Origin: Microcosmobacter mediterraneus
Lineage (GTDB): Bacteria; Bacteroidota; Bacteroidia; Flavobacteriales; Flavobacteriaceae
DNA: 64,000 nt
Direction of reading: 5' to 3'
Assembly (NCBI RefSeq): GCF_031846265.1
Contig: NZ_JAVRIA010000003.1
Coordinates: 186,001 to 250,000, forward strand
The position numbers and the translations under genes are program-made. Of the stretch, positions 26,624-36,083 are shown piece after piece (position 1 is the stretch's first letter; each line of letters starts with the position of its first letter). The notes under the pieces are model-generated. The model was not told the DNA's origin. It saw only the letters and a list, made by a program, of their open reading frames with translations, and ran no database searches.

Positions 26624-27961
26624 TTACAGATTTCTTACTGCATTTTTAAATTGTCTTCCTCTATCTTCATAATTTTCAAAAAGGTCGAAACTTGCACAAG
26701 CTGGTGATAGCAAAACACTATCTCCAGAATCTGCAACCTTGTAGGCTATTTTTACAGCCTCAGACATAAATTGAGTTTCAATAATAATATCTACCATATT
26801 AGAGAAAGCCTGCATCAGTTTTTCATTATCTACACCAAGACATATGATAGCTTTAACTTTCTCATTTACAAACGGAAATAATTCTTCATAATTATTGCCT
26901 TTGTCTTCACCTCCTACTATCCAAACTGTTGGTGCCTCCATACTCTCTAAAGCGTAATATGTTGCATTTACATTGGTAGCCTTTGAGTCATTGATATAGT
27001 CTACCTTATTTATTTTTAAAACATGTTCTAAACGATGTTCTACACCTTGAAAATTTTCTAAACTTTCTCTAATGGTCTGCTTACGTATCCGCAATAAATG
27101 CGCTACTGTAGAAGCAGCCATAGCATTTTTAATATTGTGTTTCCCCTCTAATGTTATACTTTTTGTTGGCATAGTTATACTGTTGTTATCTATTGTGATT
27201 TTTATATTATTATTTTCTAAATACGCTCCATTCTCAATAACTTTTGTTAACGAAAAAGGCAATAATGTGGATTGAACTGGATTTTCCTCTAACCATTTAA
27301 TAATAACTGCATCGTCAGCATCATAAATGAGGTAATCTTCCGAGGTTTGATTCATGGCAATTCTGAATTTAGATGCGATATAACTTTCAAACTCATAATT
27401 ATATCTATCTAAATGATCTGGAGTTATATTCAGTATAACGGCAATATTTGGTTTAAACTTTGTTATTCCATCCAACTGAAAACTGCTAACCTCTAAAACG
27501 TAGTTTTTTAGTTGCTCATTACAGACAGAGCTTGCGAAACTATCTCCAATATTTCCTGCTAAACCTAAACTTTCTTCACTCTTCAAAAGATGATGAGTTA
27601 AGCTAGCAGTTGTTGTTTTACCATTACTTCCTGTAATTGCAATTAGCTTGGCATTGGTAAACCAAGAAGCAAACTCAATTTCAGAAATTACAGGAATCTC
27701 AAGCTTTTTTAACTGCTTAACCAGTTCTATTGAGTCTGGAATTCCTGGGCTTTTCATTACCAAATCTGCATTCAATATCCTATCAGAAGAATGCTGTTTT
27801 TCTTCCCATTCAATCTCATTATGTATAAGAGCGTTTTTGTATTTGTCTTTTATTGTTCCTTTATCGGAAACAAATACATTGTAACCTTCTTTTTTTCCAA
27901 GCAGCGCTGTCCCAATTCCACTTTCTCCTCCTCCTAATATGACTAATCTTATTTTTGTCAT
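26624..27961 (-). CDS. murD: UDP-N-acetylmuramoylalanine-D-glutamate ligase MurD
   Basis: About 445 residues from ATG 27961 (MTKIRLVILGGGESGIGTAL), which is the form usually seen in Bacteroidota. An in-frame ATG at 27973 would add MTLK. MurD adds D-Glu to UDP-MurNAc-L-Ala with ATP. ATP-binding site ITGSNGKTTTASLTHHLL, LEVSSFQLDGITKFKPNIAV, NITPDHLDRY, EHRLEHVLKINKVDYINDSK, ATNVNATYYALES and VLLSPACASFDLFENYEDRG are all standard. It lies 45 bp after mraY, one of the larger gaps in the cluster. Confidence 0.96.
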   Translation of the reverse strand: MTKIRLVILGGGESGIGTALLGKKEGYNVFVSDKGTIKDKYKNALIHNEIEWEEKQHSSDRILNADLVMKSPGIPDSIELVKQLKKLEIPVISEIEFASWFTNAKLIAITGSNGKTTTASLTHHLLKSEESLGLAGNIGDSFASSVCNEQLKNYVLEVSSFQLDGITKFKPNIAVILNITPDHLDRYNYEFESYIASKFRIAMNQTSEDYLIYDADDAVIIKWLEENPVQSTLLPFSLTKVIENGAYLENNNIKITIDNNSITMPTKSITLEGKHNIKNAMAASTVAHLLRIRKQTIRESLENFQGVEHRLEHVLKINKVDYINDSKATNVNATYYALESMEAPTVWIVGGEDKGNNYEELFPFVNEKVKAIICLGVDNEKLMQAFSNMVDIIIETQFMSEAVKIAYKVADSGDSVLLSPACASFDLFENYEDRGRQFKNAVRNL

Positions 27962-28006
27962 TTTCAATGTCATTGAGATTCTTTAATAAAATCAGAACAC
28001 CAATGT

Positions 28007-29248
28007 TTATCTAATTTTCAATGTCACTATTGTTAAAATTGCCAAGAGTATTCCAATAATCCAGAATCGTGTTACAATCTTACTTTCGTGATATCCTGAT
28101 TTTTGATAATGATGGTGTAAGGGCGACATCTTAAAAATCCGTCGTCCTTCACCATACTTCTTTTTGGTATACTTGAAATAGCTCACTTGCATCATCACTG
28201 ATAAATTTTCAGCTAAGAAAATGCCACAGAGCAATGGTATTAACCATTCTTTTCTAACTGCGATTGCTATTACCGCAATAATTCCTCCAATGGTTAGACT
28301 TCCAGTATCTCCCATAAATACTTGAGCTGGATAGGTGTTATACCATAGAAAACCAACTAAAGCACCAACAAAGGCTGCGATATAAATTGTAATCTCTTCT
28401 ACTTGAGGTATATACATGATGTCTAAGTAGTCTGAGAAAATGATATTACCAGAAACCCAAGCAAAAATCCCAAGAGTTAAAACAATGATAGCAGATGTTC
28501 CTGCTGCTAAACCATCTATACCATCGGTTAGATTGGCTCCATTAGACACAGCAGTAATAATAAAAATAGCTGCCAGAATAAAAATAAGCCAAGTGTATTT
28601 TTCTAAACTTGGATGAATCCAAGTCACTAAATCTGAGTAATCAAACTCATTTTGTTTTACAAAAGGAATGGTTGTTTTAGTTGATTTTACCTCATCCATA
28701 AACAACTTTGAAGGAGCTATATTTGGATTTTCTGCTATTAGAACTTGTTGCTCATTTAATGGTAATTTTTCTTTTATCGTTACATCCTCATGAAAATAAA
28801 GCGTTGCACCAACTATAATGCCTAAACCAACCTGACCTAAAACCTTAAATCTACCTTTAAGTCCCTCTTTATCATTTTTAAATTTTTTAATATAGTCATC
28901 TATGAATCCTATAGTTCCCATCCATAGTGTCGTCACAATAAGTAGAATAATATAGATGTTCTCTAGCTTGGACATCAAAACCACTGGGATGAGTGTAGCT
29001 AGAATAATAATGATTCCTCCCATTGTAGGAGTTCCTGCTTTTTGAGCCTGACCTTCTAAACCTAAATCTCTAATCGTTTCTCCTACCTGTTTCTTTTGTA
29101 AAAACTTAATAATACGTTTACCAAAAACTGTAGATATCATTAAAGACAATAAAATTGCAACAGCAGCTCTAAATGTTATGAAACCAAAAAGTGATGCTCC
29201 AGGAAACTCAAATTGTTTTTCTAAATATTCAAATAGATAGTACAGCAT
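28007..29248 (-). CDS. mraY: phospho-N-acetylmuramoyl-pentapeptide transferase MraY
   Basis: 413 residues, about 50 longer than E. coli MraY. It makes lipid I from UDP-MurNAc-pentapeptide and undecaprenyl phosphate. Motifs: GTPTMGGIIIILATLIPVVL, WMGTIGFIDDYIKKFKND (Asp pair), NLTDGIDGLAAGTSAI, VFMGDTGSLTIGGIIAVIAI and KMSPLHHHYQ (His cluster). The extra length is an insertion at about residues 152-215 between membrane helices (EDVTIKEKLPLNEQQVLIAE onward), which I recall as common in Bacteroidota. It starts on the base after the murE stop. Confidence 0.96.
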   Translation of the reverse strand: MLYYLFEYLEKQFEFPGASLFGFITFRAAVAILLSLMISTVFGKRIIKFLQKKQVGETIRDLGLEGQAQKAGTPTMGGIIIILATLIPVVLMSKLENIYIILLIVTTLWMGTIGFIDDYIKKFKNDKEGLKGRFKVLGQVGLGIIVGATLYFHEDVTIKEKLPLNEQQVLIAENPNIAPSKLFMDEVKSTKTTIPFVKQNEFDYSDLVTWIHPSLEKYTWLIFILAAIFIITAVSNGANLTDGIDGLAAGTSAIIVLTLGIFAWVSGNIIFSDYLDIMYIPQVEEITIYIAAFVGALVGFLWYNTYPAQVFMGDTGSLTIGGIIAVIAIAVRKEWLIPLLCGIFLAENLSVMMQVSYFKYTKKKYGEGRRIFKMSPLHHHYQKSGYHESKIVTRFWIIGILLAILTIVTLKIR

Positions 29249-30712
29249 TTACTTTTGTAATTGTTTTAATAGTTCTTTTACAATTTTGAAATCATCAAAA
29301 TCAAAACGTTCTCCTTTAATTTCCTGATAAGACTCATGACCTTTTCCTGCAATAAGAATTATGTCTTTTGGATTAGCTAATTGGCAAGCCGTTTTAATAG
29401 CTTGCTTTCTATCAACAATAGAGAGTACTTTCTTAAAGTTTATAGGCTCTACGCCTTTCTCTATATCATCAATAATGGTTTGCGGTTTCTCACTCCTTGG
29501 ATTATCGCTTGTAAATATTACTTTGGTACTTAGCTCGGAAGCAATGTGGCCCATTTTAGGTCTTTTGGATGTGTCTCTATCTCCACCACAACCAATTACT
29601 GTGATAAGTTCTTCGTTTTTAGTTCTAATAGAATTAATGGTTTCAAGTACATTTTTCAAGGCATCTGGTGTATGTGCATAATCTACAATTGCAGTAATTC
29701 TATCTTCAGAAACTAAATATTGAAAACGTCCACTAACACTTTCCAACTCACTTATTATTCTTAAACTCTCTACTTTTTCTAAACCTAGAAGTTCTGCAGT
29801 AGCATAAATTGCTGTTAGGTTATAGGCATTAAAATCGCCAACTAATTTTGACCAAAGTTCACTCTCATTAATTTTTAGTAATAGTCCTCCAAACTGATTT
29901 TCTAGAATTTGAGCTCTATAATCTGCATAACCTTTTAAAGCATAGGTGTATTTATTTGCAGCTGTATTTTGAAGCATAAATAATCCATTCTTATCATCAA
30001 CATTTACCAAGGCAAATGCCTTTGCAGGAAGCTGGTCGAAAAATGCTTTTTTTACATCTCTATATTCGGCAAAGGTGTTATGGTAGTCTAAATGATCGTG
30101 AGAGATATTTGTGAAGATGCCACCAATAAAGGTCAATCCTTCTGTACGTTTTTGATGAATACCATGAGAGCTTACTTCCATAAAGCAAAACTCTACACCT
30201 TCATCATTCATTTGCTTTAAAAACTTATTTATAGTTACAGAATCTGGAGTAGTATGAGTAGCTAAAAACTCATTATCGTCTACCATTATTTTTACCGTTG
30301 AAAGCAAGCCAACTTTAAAGCCAGCTTTCTTAAACATTTGATAAAGTAATGAAGCTACTGTAGTTTTACCGTTTGTCCCTGTAACACCGACTAACTTTAA
30401 ATTTTCTGAAGGTGAACCGTGAAAATTAGATGCTATATAAGCTAGAGCTGTTGATGTATCTTCAACTTGAACATAAGTAATATTATCTTCTAAACGTGCA
30501 GGAAGCACTTCGCAAATAATAGATGTTGCTCCTAATTTTATAGCTTTATCTATGTAATCATGGCCATTAGTTAAAACACCTTTAATAGCTACAAACAAAT
30601 CATTTGTTTCAACTTTTCTTGAATCAAACTGAATAGTATTTACAGTAGTCGTCGTACTACCAACTACTGCATTTATATTAACCTTATATAATATGTCTTT
30701 TAATGTCACCAT
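29249..30712 (-). CDS. murE: MurE: UDP-MurNAc-tripeptide synthetase, meso-diaminopimelate type
   Basis: 487 residues. It adds the third stem-peptide residue with ATP. Motifs: ATP-binding GVTGTNGKTTVASLLYQMF, THTTPDSVTINKFLKQM (UDP-MurNAc site), SHDHLDYHNTFAEYRDVKKA, VDYAHTPDALKNVLETI and GCGGDRDTSKRPKMG. The substrate-selecting motif reads DNPRSEKP. DNPR indicates meso-diaminopimelate rather than lysine, so the wall is predicted to be A1gamma type. Its ATG shares one base with the stop of the upstream PBP gene (30712), indicating coupling. Confidence 0.97.
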   Translation of the reverse strand: MVTLKDILYKVNINAVVGSTTTTVNTIQFDSRKVETNDLFVAIKGVLTNGHDYIDKAIKLGATSIICEVLPARLEDNITYVQVEDTSTALAYIASNFHGSPSENLKLVGVTGTNGKTTVASLLYQMFKKAGFKVGLLSTVKIMVDDNEFLATHTTPDSVTINKFLKQMNDEGVEFCFMEVSSHGIHQKRTEGLTFIGGIFTNISHDHLDYHNTFAEYRDVKKAFFDQLPAKAFALVNVDDKNGLFMLQNTAANKYTYALKGYADYRAQILENQFGGLLLKINESELWSKLVGDFNAYNLTAIYATAELLGLEKVESLRIISELESVSGRFQYLVSEDRITAIVDYAHTPDALKNVLETINSIRTKNEELITVIGCGGDRDTSKRPKMGHIASELSTKVIFTSDNPRSEKPQTIIDDIEKGVEPINFKKVLSIVDRKQAIKTACQLANPKDIILIAGKGHESYQEIKGERFDFDDFKIVKELLKQLQK

Positions 30713-32718
30713 TAAATTGTCAACTCTATTGTTTGATTCTTTTTAATTCTCACACCCTTAGCAACGGACTGATTTTTCACAACACCAATACCATTAATTT
30801 TAACCTTTAAACCCATATTTTCTAACAGTGCTAAAGCATCCATAGTTGGCATTCCTTTTACATTAGGCATTATGGTTTTATACTTTTGAGCAGTGTCATA
30901 ATACTGCTCGTATTGAGTTTCGGCAGATGAGTTTGCAACATTTAAAGTTTCTACTTCATCTATGAGTGGTGTATCTGTATATATTTTCTGAGCTATTTTT
31001 TTGAAGACTGGGCCAGAAACATCTGCTCCATAATAACCTACACTCTTATCAGGCTCATGTATAACAACTATACAGGAGTATTCGGGGTTTTCAGCTGGAA
31101 AAAATCCAGCGAAAGATGATATATAATTTAGCTTTTCTTTATCTCTATAATCCTTCTGACAAGTTCCTGTTTTTCCTGCCATAGAAAAATTTTCTGAATA
31201 TAATCCATGACCAGTACCATGCTTCTTCTCAACTACATTTACAAGCAACTGCTTAAGTTTCTTTACAGTTTCTTTTGAGCAGACTTGTTTATTAATTACT
31301 TTTTTATCAAAGGATTCAATTGTTTTATCAAATTCTCGTACCTCTCTTAAAAACAAAGGCCTTACCATTTCTCCTTTATTAGCTATGGCATTATAAAAAG
31401 TTAAGGTTTGCAATGGCGTAAAGGAAACACCATATCCATAAGCCATCCATTCTAAAGCAATACCACTCCAACGTTTATTTTTAATTCTTGGATCTGGTAT
31501 AATAGGTTTTCCTTCTCCAATTATTGGCAAGTCTAACGTTTCATTGAGGTTCATATCATATAACCCGTCAACAAACTTTTTTGGATTATTTGTATAGCTA
31601 TTATGAATAGCTTTTACAATACCTGTATTCGATGATACTTCTAAAGCTTTAGCTACAGATATTTTTCCATAACCTCCATTTCTTGAATCGCGAACTTTTT
31701 TACCATAGTAAGTAAGTATTCCTTTCTCTGTATCAACAACATCGCTGGTATCAATAACCTTATCATCCAAAGCTACTGCCAAAGCCATTAATTTAAAGGT
31801 AGAACCAGGCTCGTGACTTTCGCCTACCGCATAATTTAAACGCTCATAATATTTACCTTCCTTGTTTCTGCCTAAGTTAGAGATGGCTCTAATTTCTCCT
31901 GTTTTAGTTTCCATAACCACCACACACCCATGGTCCGCTTTGTAAAATTCTAACTGCTCTAATAAGGCGTGATGTGCTATATCTTGTATATTAATATCAA
32001 TAGTGGTGTAAATGTCATAACCATCTTGAGGCTCAACTTCATTATTATCTCTTATAGGTTTCCACTGACCTTTCCCAATTTTTTGCTTTAAACGATGACC
32101 ACTTTTACCTCTTAAATACTGCTCGCCAAAAGCACCATCTAAACCAGCTCTAGTAACATTTCCGTCATCATCAAATCGCTCATATCCAATAGAGCGTAAT
32201 GCAATTTCACCCATTGGATGTTCACGTTTAGTCTTTTGCTCTACTATTAAACCTCCTTTAAAAGCACCAAGACTAAGCATTGGAAAATTCCTAAAGCGTA
32301 TATAATCAGAATAGCCAAGATTCCTTGCTAGAAGAAAGTATCTGTTCTTATTTTTTCTGGCTTTCTGTATTTCATTTTGATAATAACTTGATGGTTTCCT
32401 TGAAAATTTTGAAAGTGAATCACATAATGGCTTTAAGTATTCATTAAATACAATATTTGAAGGTGTTATTGCATCTAATCTTATATCGTATTTAGGTACA
32501 GACGTAGCTAGAAGGCTTCCATCTGCTGAATACACATTACCTCTATTTGGCAAAATTTCAACATCTTTAATTGTTCGTTCTTCAGCCAAATCTCTATACT
32601 TATCCCCTTGAATAAACTGTATACTCACCAGTTTAAATACCACAGCTAAAACAAAGACAAACATGCAGCCTGCAACAAAATATAATCTATTTAATATGTG
32701 CTTATCTTCTATTGCCAA
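30712..32718 (-). CDS. ftsI: septal class B penicillin-binding protein FtsI (transpeptidase) with a C-terminal PASTA domain
   Basis: 668 residues. One N-terminal transmembrane helix (about 12-32), then a dimerisation module with RTIKDVEILPNRGNVYSADG, then the transpeptidase domain. The three active-site motifs are visible: S306-T-F-K309 (EPGSTFK), S362-S-N364 and K516-T-G518. A single PASTA domain ends the protein (IMPNVKGMPTMDALALLENM). It cross-links septal peptidoglycan in the periplasm, with FtsW. The added PASTA domain is like SpoVD/PBP2x rather than E. coli FtsI and is usual in Bacteroidota. It follows the ftsL-like gene by 3 bp. Confidence 0.95.
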   Translation of the reverse strand: MAIEDKHILNRLYFVAGCMFVFVLAVVFKLVSIQFIQGDKYRDLAEERTIKDVEILPNRGNVYSADGSLLATSVPKYDIRLDAITPSNIVFNEYLKPLCDSLSKFSRKPSSYYQNEIQKARKNKNRYFLLARNLGYSDYIRFRNFPMLSLGAFKGGLIVEQKTKREHPMGEIALRSIGYERFDDDGNVTRAGLDGAFGEQYLRGKSGHRLKQKIGKGQWKPIRDNNEVEPQDGYDIYTTIDINIQDIAHHALLEQLEFYKADHGCVVVMETKTGEIRAISNLGRNKEGKYYERLNYAVGESHEPGSTFKLMALAVALDDKVIDTSDVVDTEKGILTYYGKKVRDSRNGGYGKISVAKALEVSSNTGIVKAIHNSYTNNPKKFVDGLYDMNLNETLDLPIIGEGKPIIPDPRIKNKRWSGIALEWMAYGYGVSFTPLQTLTFYNAIANKGEMVRPLFLREVREFDKTIESFDKKVINKQVCSKETVKKLKQLLVNVVEKKHGTGHGLYSENFSMAGKTGTCQKDYRDKEKLNYISSFAGFFPAENPEYSCIVVIHEPDKSVGYYGADVSGPVFKKIAQKIYTDTPLIDEVETLNVANSSAETQYEQYYDTAQKYKTIMPNVKGMPTMDALALLENMGLKVKINGIGVVKNQSVAKGVRIKKNQTIELTI

Positions 32719-32721
32719 TAT

Positions 32722-33042
32722 CTATTTGGATTGAGATTTTACTTTTATTTTTTTTGGAGGAATCAACGATGTTTCAATCCCTTTTAGTTCCATTTTCTTT
32801 ACCACTGACGATTGCATTTTTAAACCCATTAGTTTTTTTCTGCCCTCAACCATAATAGATCTTAGCTCTTTAACTTCATTATTTAATCGCGCTATTTCAT
32901 GTACTTTTTTATCTGCACTATGAGAACTAGCAATCATTATTAATGCAAGTATTGAAATAAAAAGAATCATCCTCCAGTTTTTAAATGAGTCGTCACTCAC
33001 CAAAAACTTCCCTTTTAATATGCTGTAAACATTTTTTTTCAA
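32722..33042 (-). CDS. ftsL: FtsL-like small divisome membrane protein
   Basis: 106 residues: a short cytosolic N-terminus (YSILKGKFLVSDDSFKNWRM), one transmembrane helix (about 27-44, LFISILALIMIASSH) and a periplasmic coiled-coil-prone stretch (KVHEIARLNNEVKELRSIMV). This is the FtsL architecture, and the gene lies where ftsL belongs, between rsmH and ftsI. Sequence similarity among FtsL proteins is low, so the name rests on topology and location. It starts on the base after the rsmH stop. Confidence 0.85.
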   Translation of the reverse strand: MKKNVYSILKGKFLVSDDSFKNWRMILFISILALIMIASSHSADKKVHEIARLNNEVKELRSIMVEGRKKLMGLKMQSSVVKKMELKGIETSLIPPKKIKVKSQSK

Positions 33043-33939
33043 CTATATTTTTTCTGCTACTCGAAGTTTTGCACTTCTTGCTCTATTATTAATTGCAATT
33101 TCTTCTGCATTTGGAATTATTAAACCTCCAACTTTTTTTAATGGAACTTCAAAATTTCCAAAAACATCACGTTCTGGTTCTCCTTCAAATAATCCATTTC
33201 TAATAAATCGCTTTACCAATCTGTCCTCTAAGGAGTGGTAAGAAATAAAACTTAATCGCCCTCCTTTGATTAATAACTCAGGACACTGCAGTAAGAACTC
33301 TTTTAAAACAGCAATTTCCTGATTTACCTCTATCCTAATCGCTTGGTATATCTGAGCTAAAATCTTATTTTCTTTACGTGGTGGCAAAAACCGTTGCAAC
33401 ACTTCTTTTAATTGAACGCTAGTTTTAATATGATTATTTAATCTTGCAGCTGTAATAACTCTTGCCATAGCAGGTGCTTGTCTTAATTCCCCATAATCTT
33501 TTAACATACAACGAAGCTGTTCTTCGGTATAATCATTAACAACATGAAAAGCAGACAACGTATCATCTTGATTCATTCTCATATCTAAGTCTGCTTCGAA
33601 ACGAGTAGAGAAACCTCTTTCAGCCACATCGAATTGATGAGAAGACACTCCAAAATCTGCAAGAATTCCATTAACTTTTTTAAAACCATAAAACTTTAAA
33701 AACCGTTTTACGTACCTAAAATTTTCATTAATTAAAATGAACCTCTCATCATTAATAGTATTTAAAAGAGCGTCTTTATCTTGATCAAAAGCAATGAGCT
33801 TACCTTTTTCTCCTAGTCGATTTAATATTTCTTTACTATGACCACCACCACCAAAAGTGACATCTACATAAACGCCATCTTCTTTAATATTTAAACCATC
33901 AACTGTTTCTTGAAGTAATACTGGGTTATGATACTCCAT
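33043..33939 (-). CDS. rsmH: 16S rRNA (cytosine1402-N4)-methyltransferase RsmH
   Basis: About 298 residues from ATG 33939 (MEYHNPVLLQETVDGLNI), which overlaps the mraZ stop by 14 nt. An ATG at 33951 would add MIWT; the MEYHNPVLL start is typical for the family. Motifs: SAM-binding VYVDVTFGGGGHSKEILNRL, GILADFGVSSHQFDVAERGF, DLDMRMNQ, YGELRQAPAMARVI and the C-terminal FISYHSLEDRLVKRFIRNGL. It methylates N4 of C1402 in 16S rRNA. Second gene of the dcw cluster. Confidence 0.96.
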   Translation of the reverse strand: MEYHNPVLLQETVDGLNIKEDGVYVDVTFGGGGHSKEILNRLGEKGKLIAFDQDKDALLNTINDERFILINENFRYVKRFLKFYGFKKVNGILADFGVSSHQFDVAERGFSTRFEADLDMRMNQDDTLSAFHVVNDYTEEQLRCMLKDYGELRQAPAMARVITAARLNNHIKTSVQLKEVLQRFLPPRKENKILAQIYQAIRIEVNQEIAVLKEFLLQCPELLIKGGRLSFISYHSLEDRLVKRFIRNGLFEGEPERDVFGNFEVPLKKVGGLIIPNAEEIAINNRARSAKLRVAEKI

Positions 33940-34396
33940 AGTCCAAATCATCTTGTCCCATTACCTCTTCTGCTAAATCAGCAAAGTCTCCAGTTGCATC
34001 ATCTATGGCCTTTTCATATAAATTCTTATCCCAAATCTCAATTATACTTACAGCAGAAGCCATGACCACATTTTTTTTGATCTGAGAAAAGGCTATTAAA
34101 TCCTTTGGAATTAGCAAGCGACCTGCTGCATCTACCTCTACAATTTTAACTCCAGCTGTAAAACGACGAATGAAATCATTGTTCTTTTTCTTGAAGCGGT
34201 TAAGCGTATTTACTTTACTCATAACAGCATTCCACTCATCTATTGGATAGAGCTCCAAACATTTCTGAAAAACGGAACGCCTCAGCACAAAACCTTTTTG
34301 CAACACGGGAGAGAGCTGTTTCTTTAAACCAGACGGTACAAGGAGCCTTCCCTTAGCATCTGCCTTACATTCGTATGTTCCGATTATTGAGTTCAA
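33926..34396 (-). CDS. mraZ: MraZ, dcw cluster transcriptional regulator
   Basis: 156 residues with two AbrB-like swapped-hairpin repeats, each carrying the MraZ signature: CKADAKGRLLVPSGLKKQL (about 10-28) and VDAAGRLLIPKDLIAF (about 90-105). MraZ forms a ring and binds direct repeats upstream of its own gene, repressing or tuning the dcw cluster. First gene of the cluster; a matching three-repeat operator lies 53-76 bp upstream. Its 3' end overlaps rsmH. Confidence 0.96.
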   Translation of the reverse strand: MNSIIGTYECKADAKGRLLVPSGLKKQLSPVLQKGFVLRRSVFQKCLELYPIDEWNAVMSKVNTLNRFKKKNNDFIRRFTAGVKIVEVDAAGRLLIPKDLIAFSQIKKNVVMASAVSIIEIWDKNLYEKAIDDATGDFADLAEEVMGQDDLDYGVS

Positions 34397-34429
34397 TTCT
34401 TTGACTTTTAAGCACTAACGACTACGATT

Positions 34430-34437
34430 CAAATATA
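34430..34437 (-). promoter_or_regulatory. candidate -7 element (TATATTTG) of the dcw promoter
   Basis: Read on the - strand this is TATATTTG, a full match to TAnnTTTG, ending 33 nt before the mraZ ATG. The best -33 TTG (34463-34465 on the - strand) lies 25 nt away, inside the MraZ repeats, so a bound regulator would cover it. Confidence 0.6.
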
Positions 34438-34448
34438 TTGAAAAAAAA

Positions 34449-34472
34449 CCCACATTTACCCACAAATACCCA
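34449..34472 (-). promoter_or_regulatory. MraZ-binding repeats (three TGGG at 10-bp period)
   Basis: On the - strand, TGGG occurs at 34472-34469, 34462-34459 and 34452-34449, exactly one helical turn apart with 6-nt spacers. MraZ of E. coli and other bacteria binds three or more TGGGN repeats spaced 5 nt apart upstream of mraZ, so pattern and position both match. Confidence 0.85.
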
Positions 34473-34636
34473 CTTTTGTTGATAAGTTTTCGATGAACGA
34501 CACCAAACTCTGCTTTTAAATTGTTTTGTTAGTCATCTACATCTTAGTTATCAAGAGTTTAAAAGCTAATTTTATTTTATTCAACAAAGTGTTAATATCT
34601 AATTATATAAGTATAATTAAGAGCTGTTCTTAATCA

Positions 34637-34665
34637 TTGTATTATGTAGGATTTAACTATATTTG
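34637..34665 (+). promoter_or_regulatory. Bacteroidota promoter TTG-N18-TATATTTG for the alpha/beta hydrolase gene
   Basis: TTG at 34637-34639 and TATATTTG at 34658-34665, an 18-nt spacer, full match to the flavobacterial consensus, 23 bp before the start codon. With the dcw promoter facing the other way, the 292-bp gap 34397-34688 holds two divergent promoters and otherwise nothing I can support. Confidence 0.75.
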
Positions 34666-34688
34666 TTTAAAGAACAGACGACCCGTTT

Positions 34689-35453
34689 ATGGCGTATACT
34701 TTAAAAAAAGAAAAGAATTTTAGTTATATAGAAACAGGAGAAGGCACACCAATTATTGTGCTTCATGGATTAATGGGAGGACTAAGTAATTTTGACGGTG
34801 TCTCTAAATTTTTCTCCGAAAAAGGGTATAATGTTATTATACCTGAACTACCTATTTATAGCATGTCGCTTTTAAAGACGAACGTAAAAAGTTTTGCTAA
34901 GTACCTTCATGATTTTATTGAGTTTAAAGGATTTGAAGAGGTTATTTTACTAGGAAATTCACTTGGAGGACATATTGGCTTGTACCACACTAAGATGTTT
35001 CCGGATAAAGTAAAAGGTCTAATTATCACTGGAAGTTCTGGTCTTTATGAAAGTGCAATGGGTGGAGGCTATACCAAACGTAGTGATTATGAAGTTATTA
35101 AGAAAAAGGCTCAGGATGTTTTTTATGATCCAAAAGTAGCTACTAAAGAGATTGTTGATGAAGTTTATGCTACAGTAAATGACAGAAACAAACTTATAAA
35201 AACATTAGCAATTGCCAAGAGTGCCATACGACACAATATGGCAAAAGATCTTCCTAAAATGCAAACTCCAACATGTATTATTTGGGGAAAACAAGATAAC
35301 GTAACACCTCCTGAGGTTGCTAAAGAGTTTAATGAATTACTCCCAGATTCTGACTTATTTTGGATAGATAAATGTGGTCATGCTGCCATGATGGAACATC
35401 CAGATGAGTTTAATATCATTTTAGAAAATTGGTTGAAAAGCCGCGGATTCTAA
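34689..35453 (+). CDS. alpha/beta-fold hydrolase
   Basis: 254 residues with no signal peptide. The fold is clear: oxyanion region PIIVLHGLMGGLSNFDGV, nucleophile elbow LLGNSLGGHIG with S91, acid D203 in IIWGKQDNVTPPE, and H231 in DKCGHAAMMEHPDEF, a complete catalytic triad. The substrate cannot be predicted; relatives include esterases and C-C bond hydrolases. It is followed after 15 bp by engB on the same strand, so the two probably share the promoter at 34637-34665. It is divergent from the dcw cluster. Confidence 0.9.
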   Translation: MAYTLKKEKNFSYIETGEGTPIIVLHGLMGGLSNFDGVSKFFSEKGYNVIIPELPIYSMSLLKTNVKSFAKYLHDFIEFKGFEEVILLGNSLGGHIGLYHTKMFPDKVKGLIITGSSGLYESAMGGGYTKRSDYEVIKKKAQDVFYDPKVATKEIVDEVYATVNDRNKLIKTLAIAKSAIRHNMAKDLPKMQTPTCIIWGKQDNVTPPEVAKEFNELLPDSDLFWIDKCGHAAMMEHPDEFNIILENWLKSRGF

Positions 35454-35468
35454 ATTCAATTTAATATT

Positions 35469-36083
35469 ATGAAAATTAAATCTGCTGAATTTGTAATGAG
35501 TAATTCAGATGTTACTAAATGTCCAAATAATGCAATTCCTGAATATGCATTTATTGGCAGAAGTAATGTTGGTAAATCCACTTTAATTAATATGTTAACC
35601 AGTCGTAAAAGCTTAGCTAAAACCTCTGGAAGGCCTGGAAAAACGCAACTTATCAACCATTTTATCATAAATAAAAATTGGTATTTGGTAGATTTACCTG
35701 GTTATGGTTATGCTAGAGTCTCTAAATCTGAGAAAAAGAAATTTCAGAAATTTATTACTAACTATTTTGAGCAACGAAAACAACTCGTTTCTGCTTTTGT
35801 ACTGGTTGATATTAGACACGAACCTCAGCCTATTGATTTAGAATTTATTCAGTATTTAGGCGAAAAAGAGATTCCGTTTTCCATAGTGTTTACAAAAGCA
35901 GATAAATTAAAACCAAAGGCTATAAATCGTAATGTAAAAGCTTATTCTAATGAACTTTTAAAGACTTGGGAAGAACTACCTCAGCTATTTGTTACATCAT
36001 CTTCAAAAGCTATTGGTAAAGACGAATTATTAGAATTTATTGACGCAACAAATGAAGAGATTAATACTTTGAGGCAATCTTAG
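35469..36083 (+). CDS. engB: ribosome biogenesis GTPase EngB (YihA/YsxC)
   Basis: 204 residues, a TRAFAC GTPase needed for assembly of the large ribosomal subunit. G1 is GRSNVGKST (from G30), G2 lies around KTSGRPGKTQLINHF, G3 is DLPGYGYARVS, G4 is TKADKLK, and G5 lies in VTSSSKAIG. Length matches the family. The last codon (TAG) overlaps the stop of the convergent ABC permease gene: the two reading frames share 4 bp at 36080-36083. Confidence 0.95.
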   Translation: MKIKSAEFVMSNSDVTKCPNNAIPEYAFIGRSNVGKSTLINMLTSRKSLAKTSGRPGKTQLINHFIINKNWYLVDLPGYGYARVSKSEKKKFQKFITNYFEQRKQLVSAFVLVDIRHEPQPIDLEFIQYLGEKEIPFSIVFTKADKLKPKAINRNVKAYSNELLKTWEELPQLFVTSSSKAIGKDELLEFIDATNEEINTLRQS

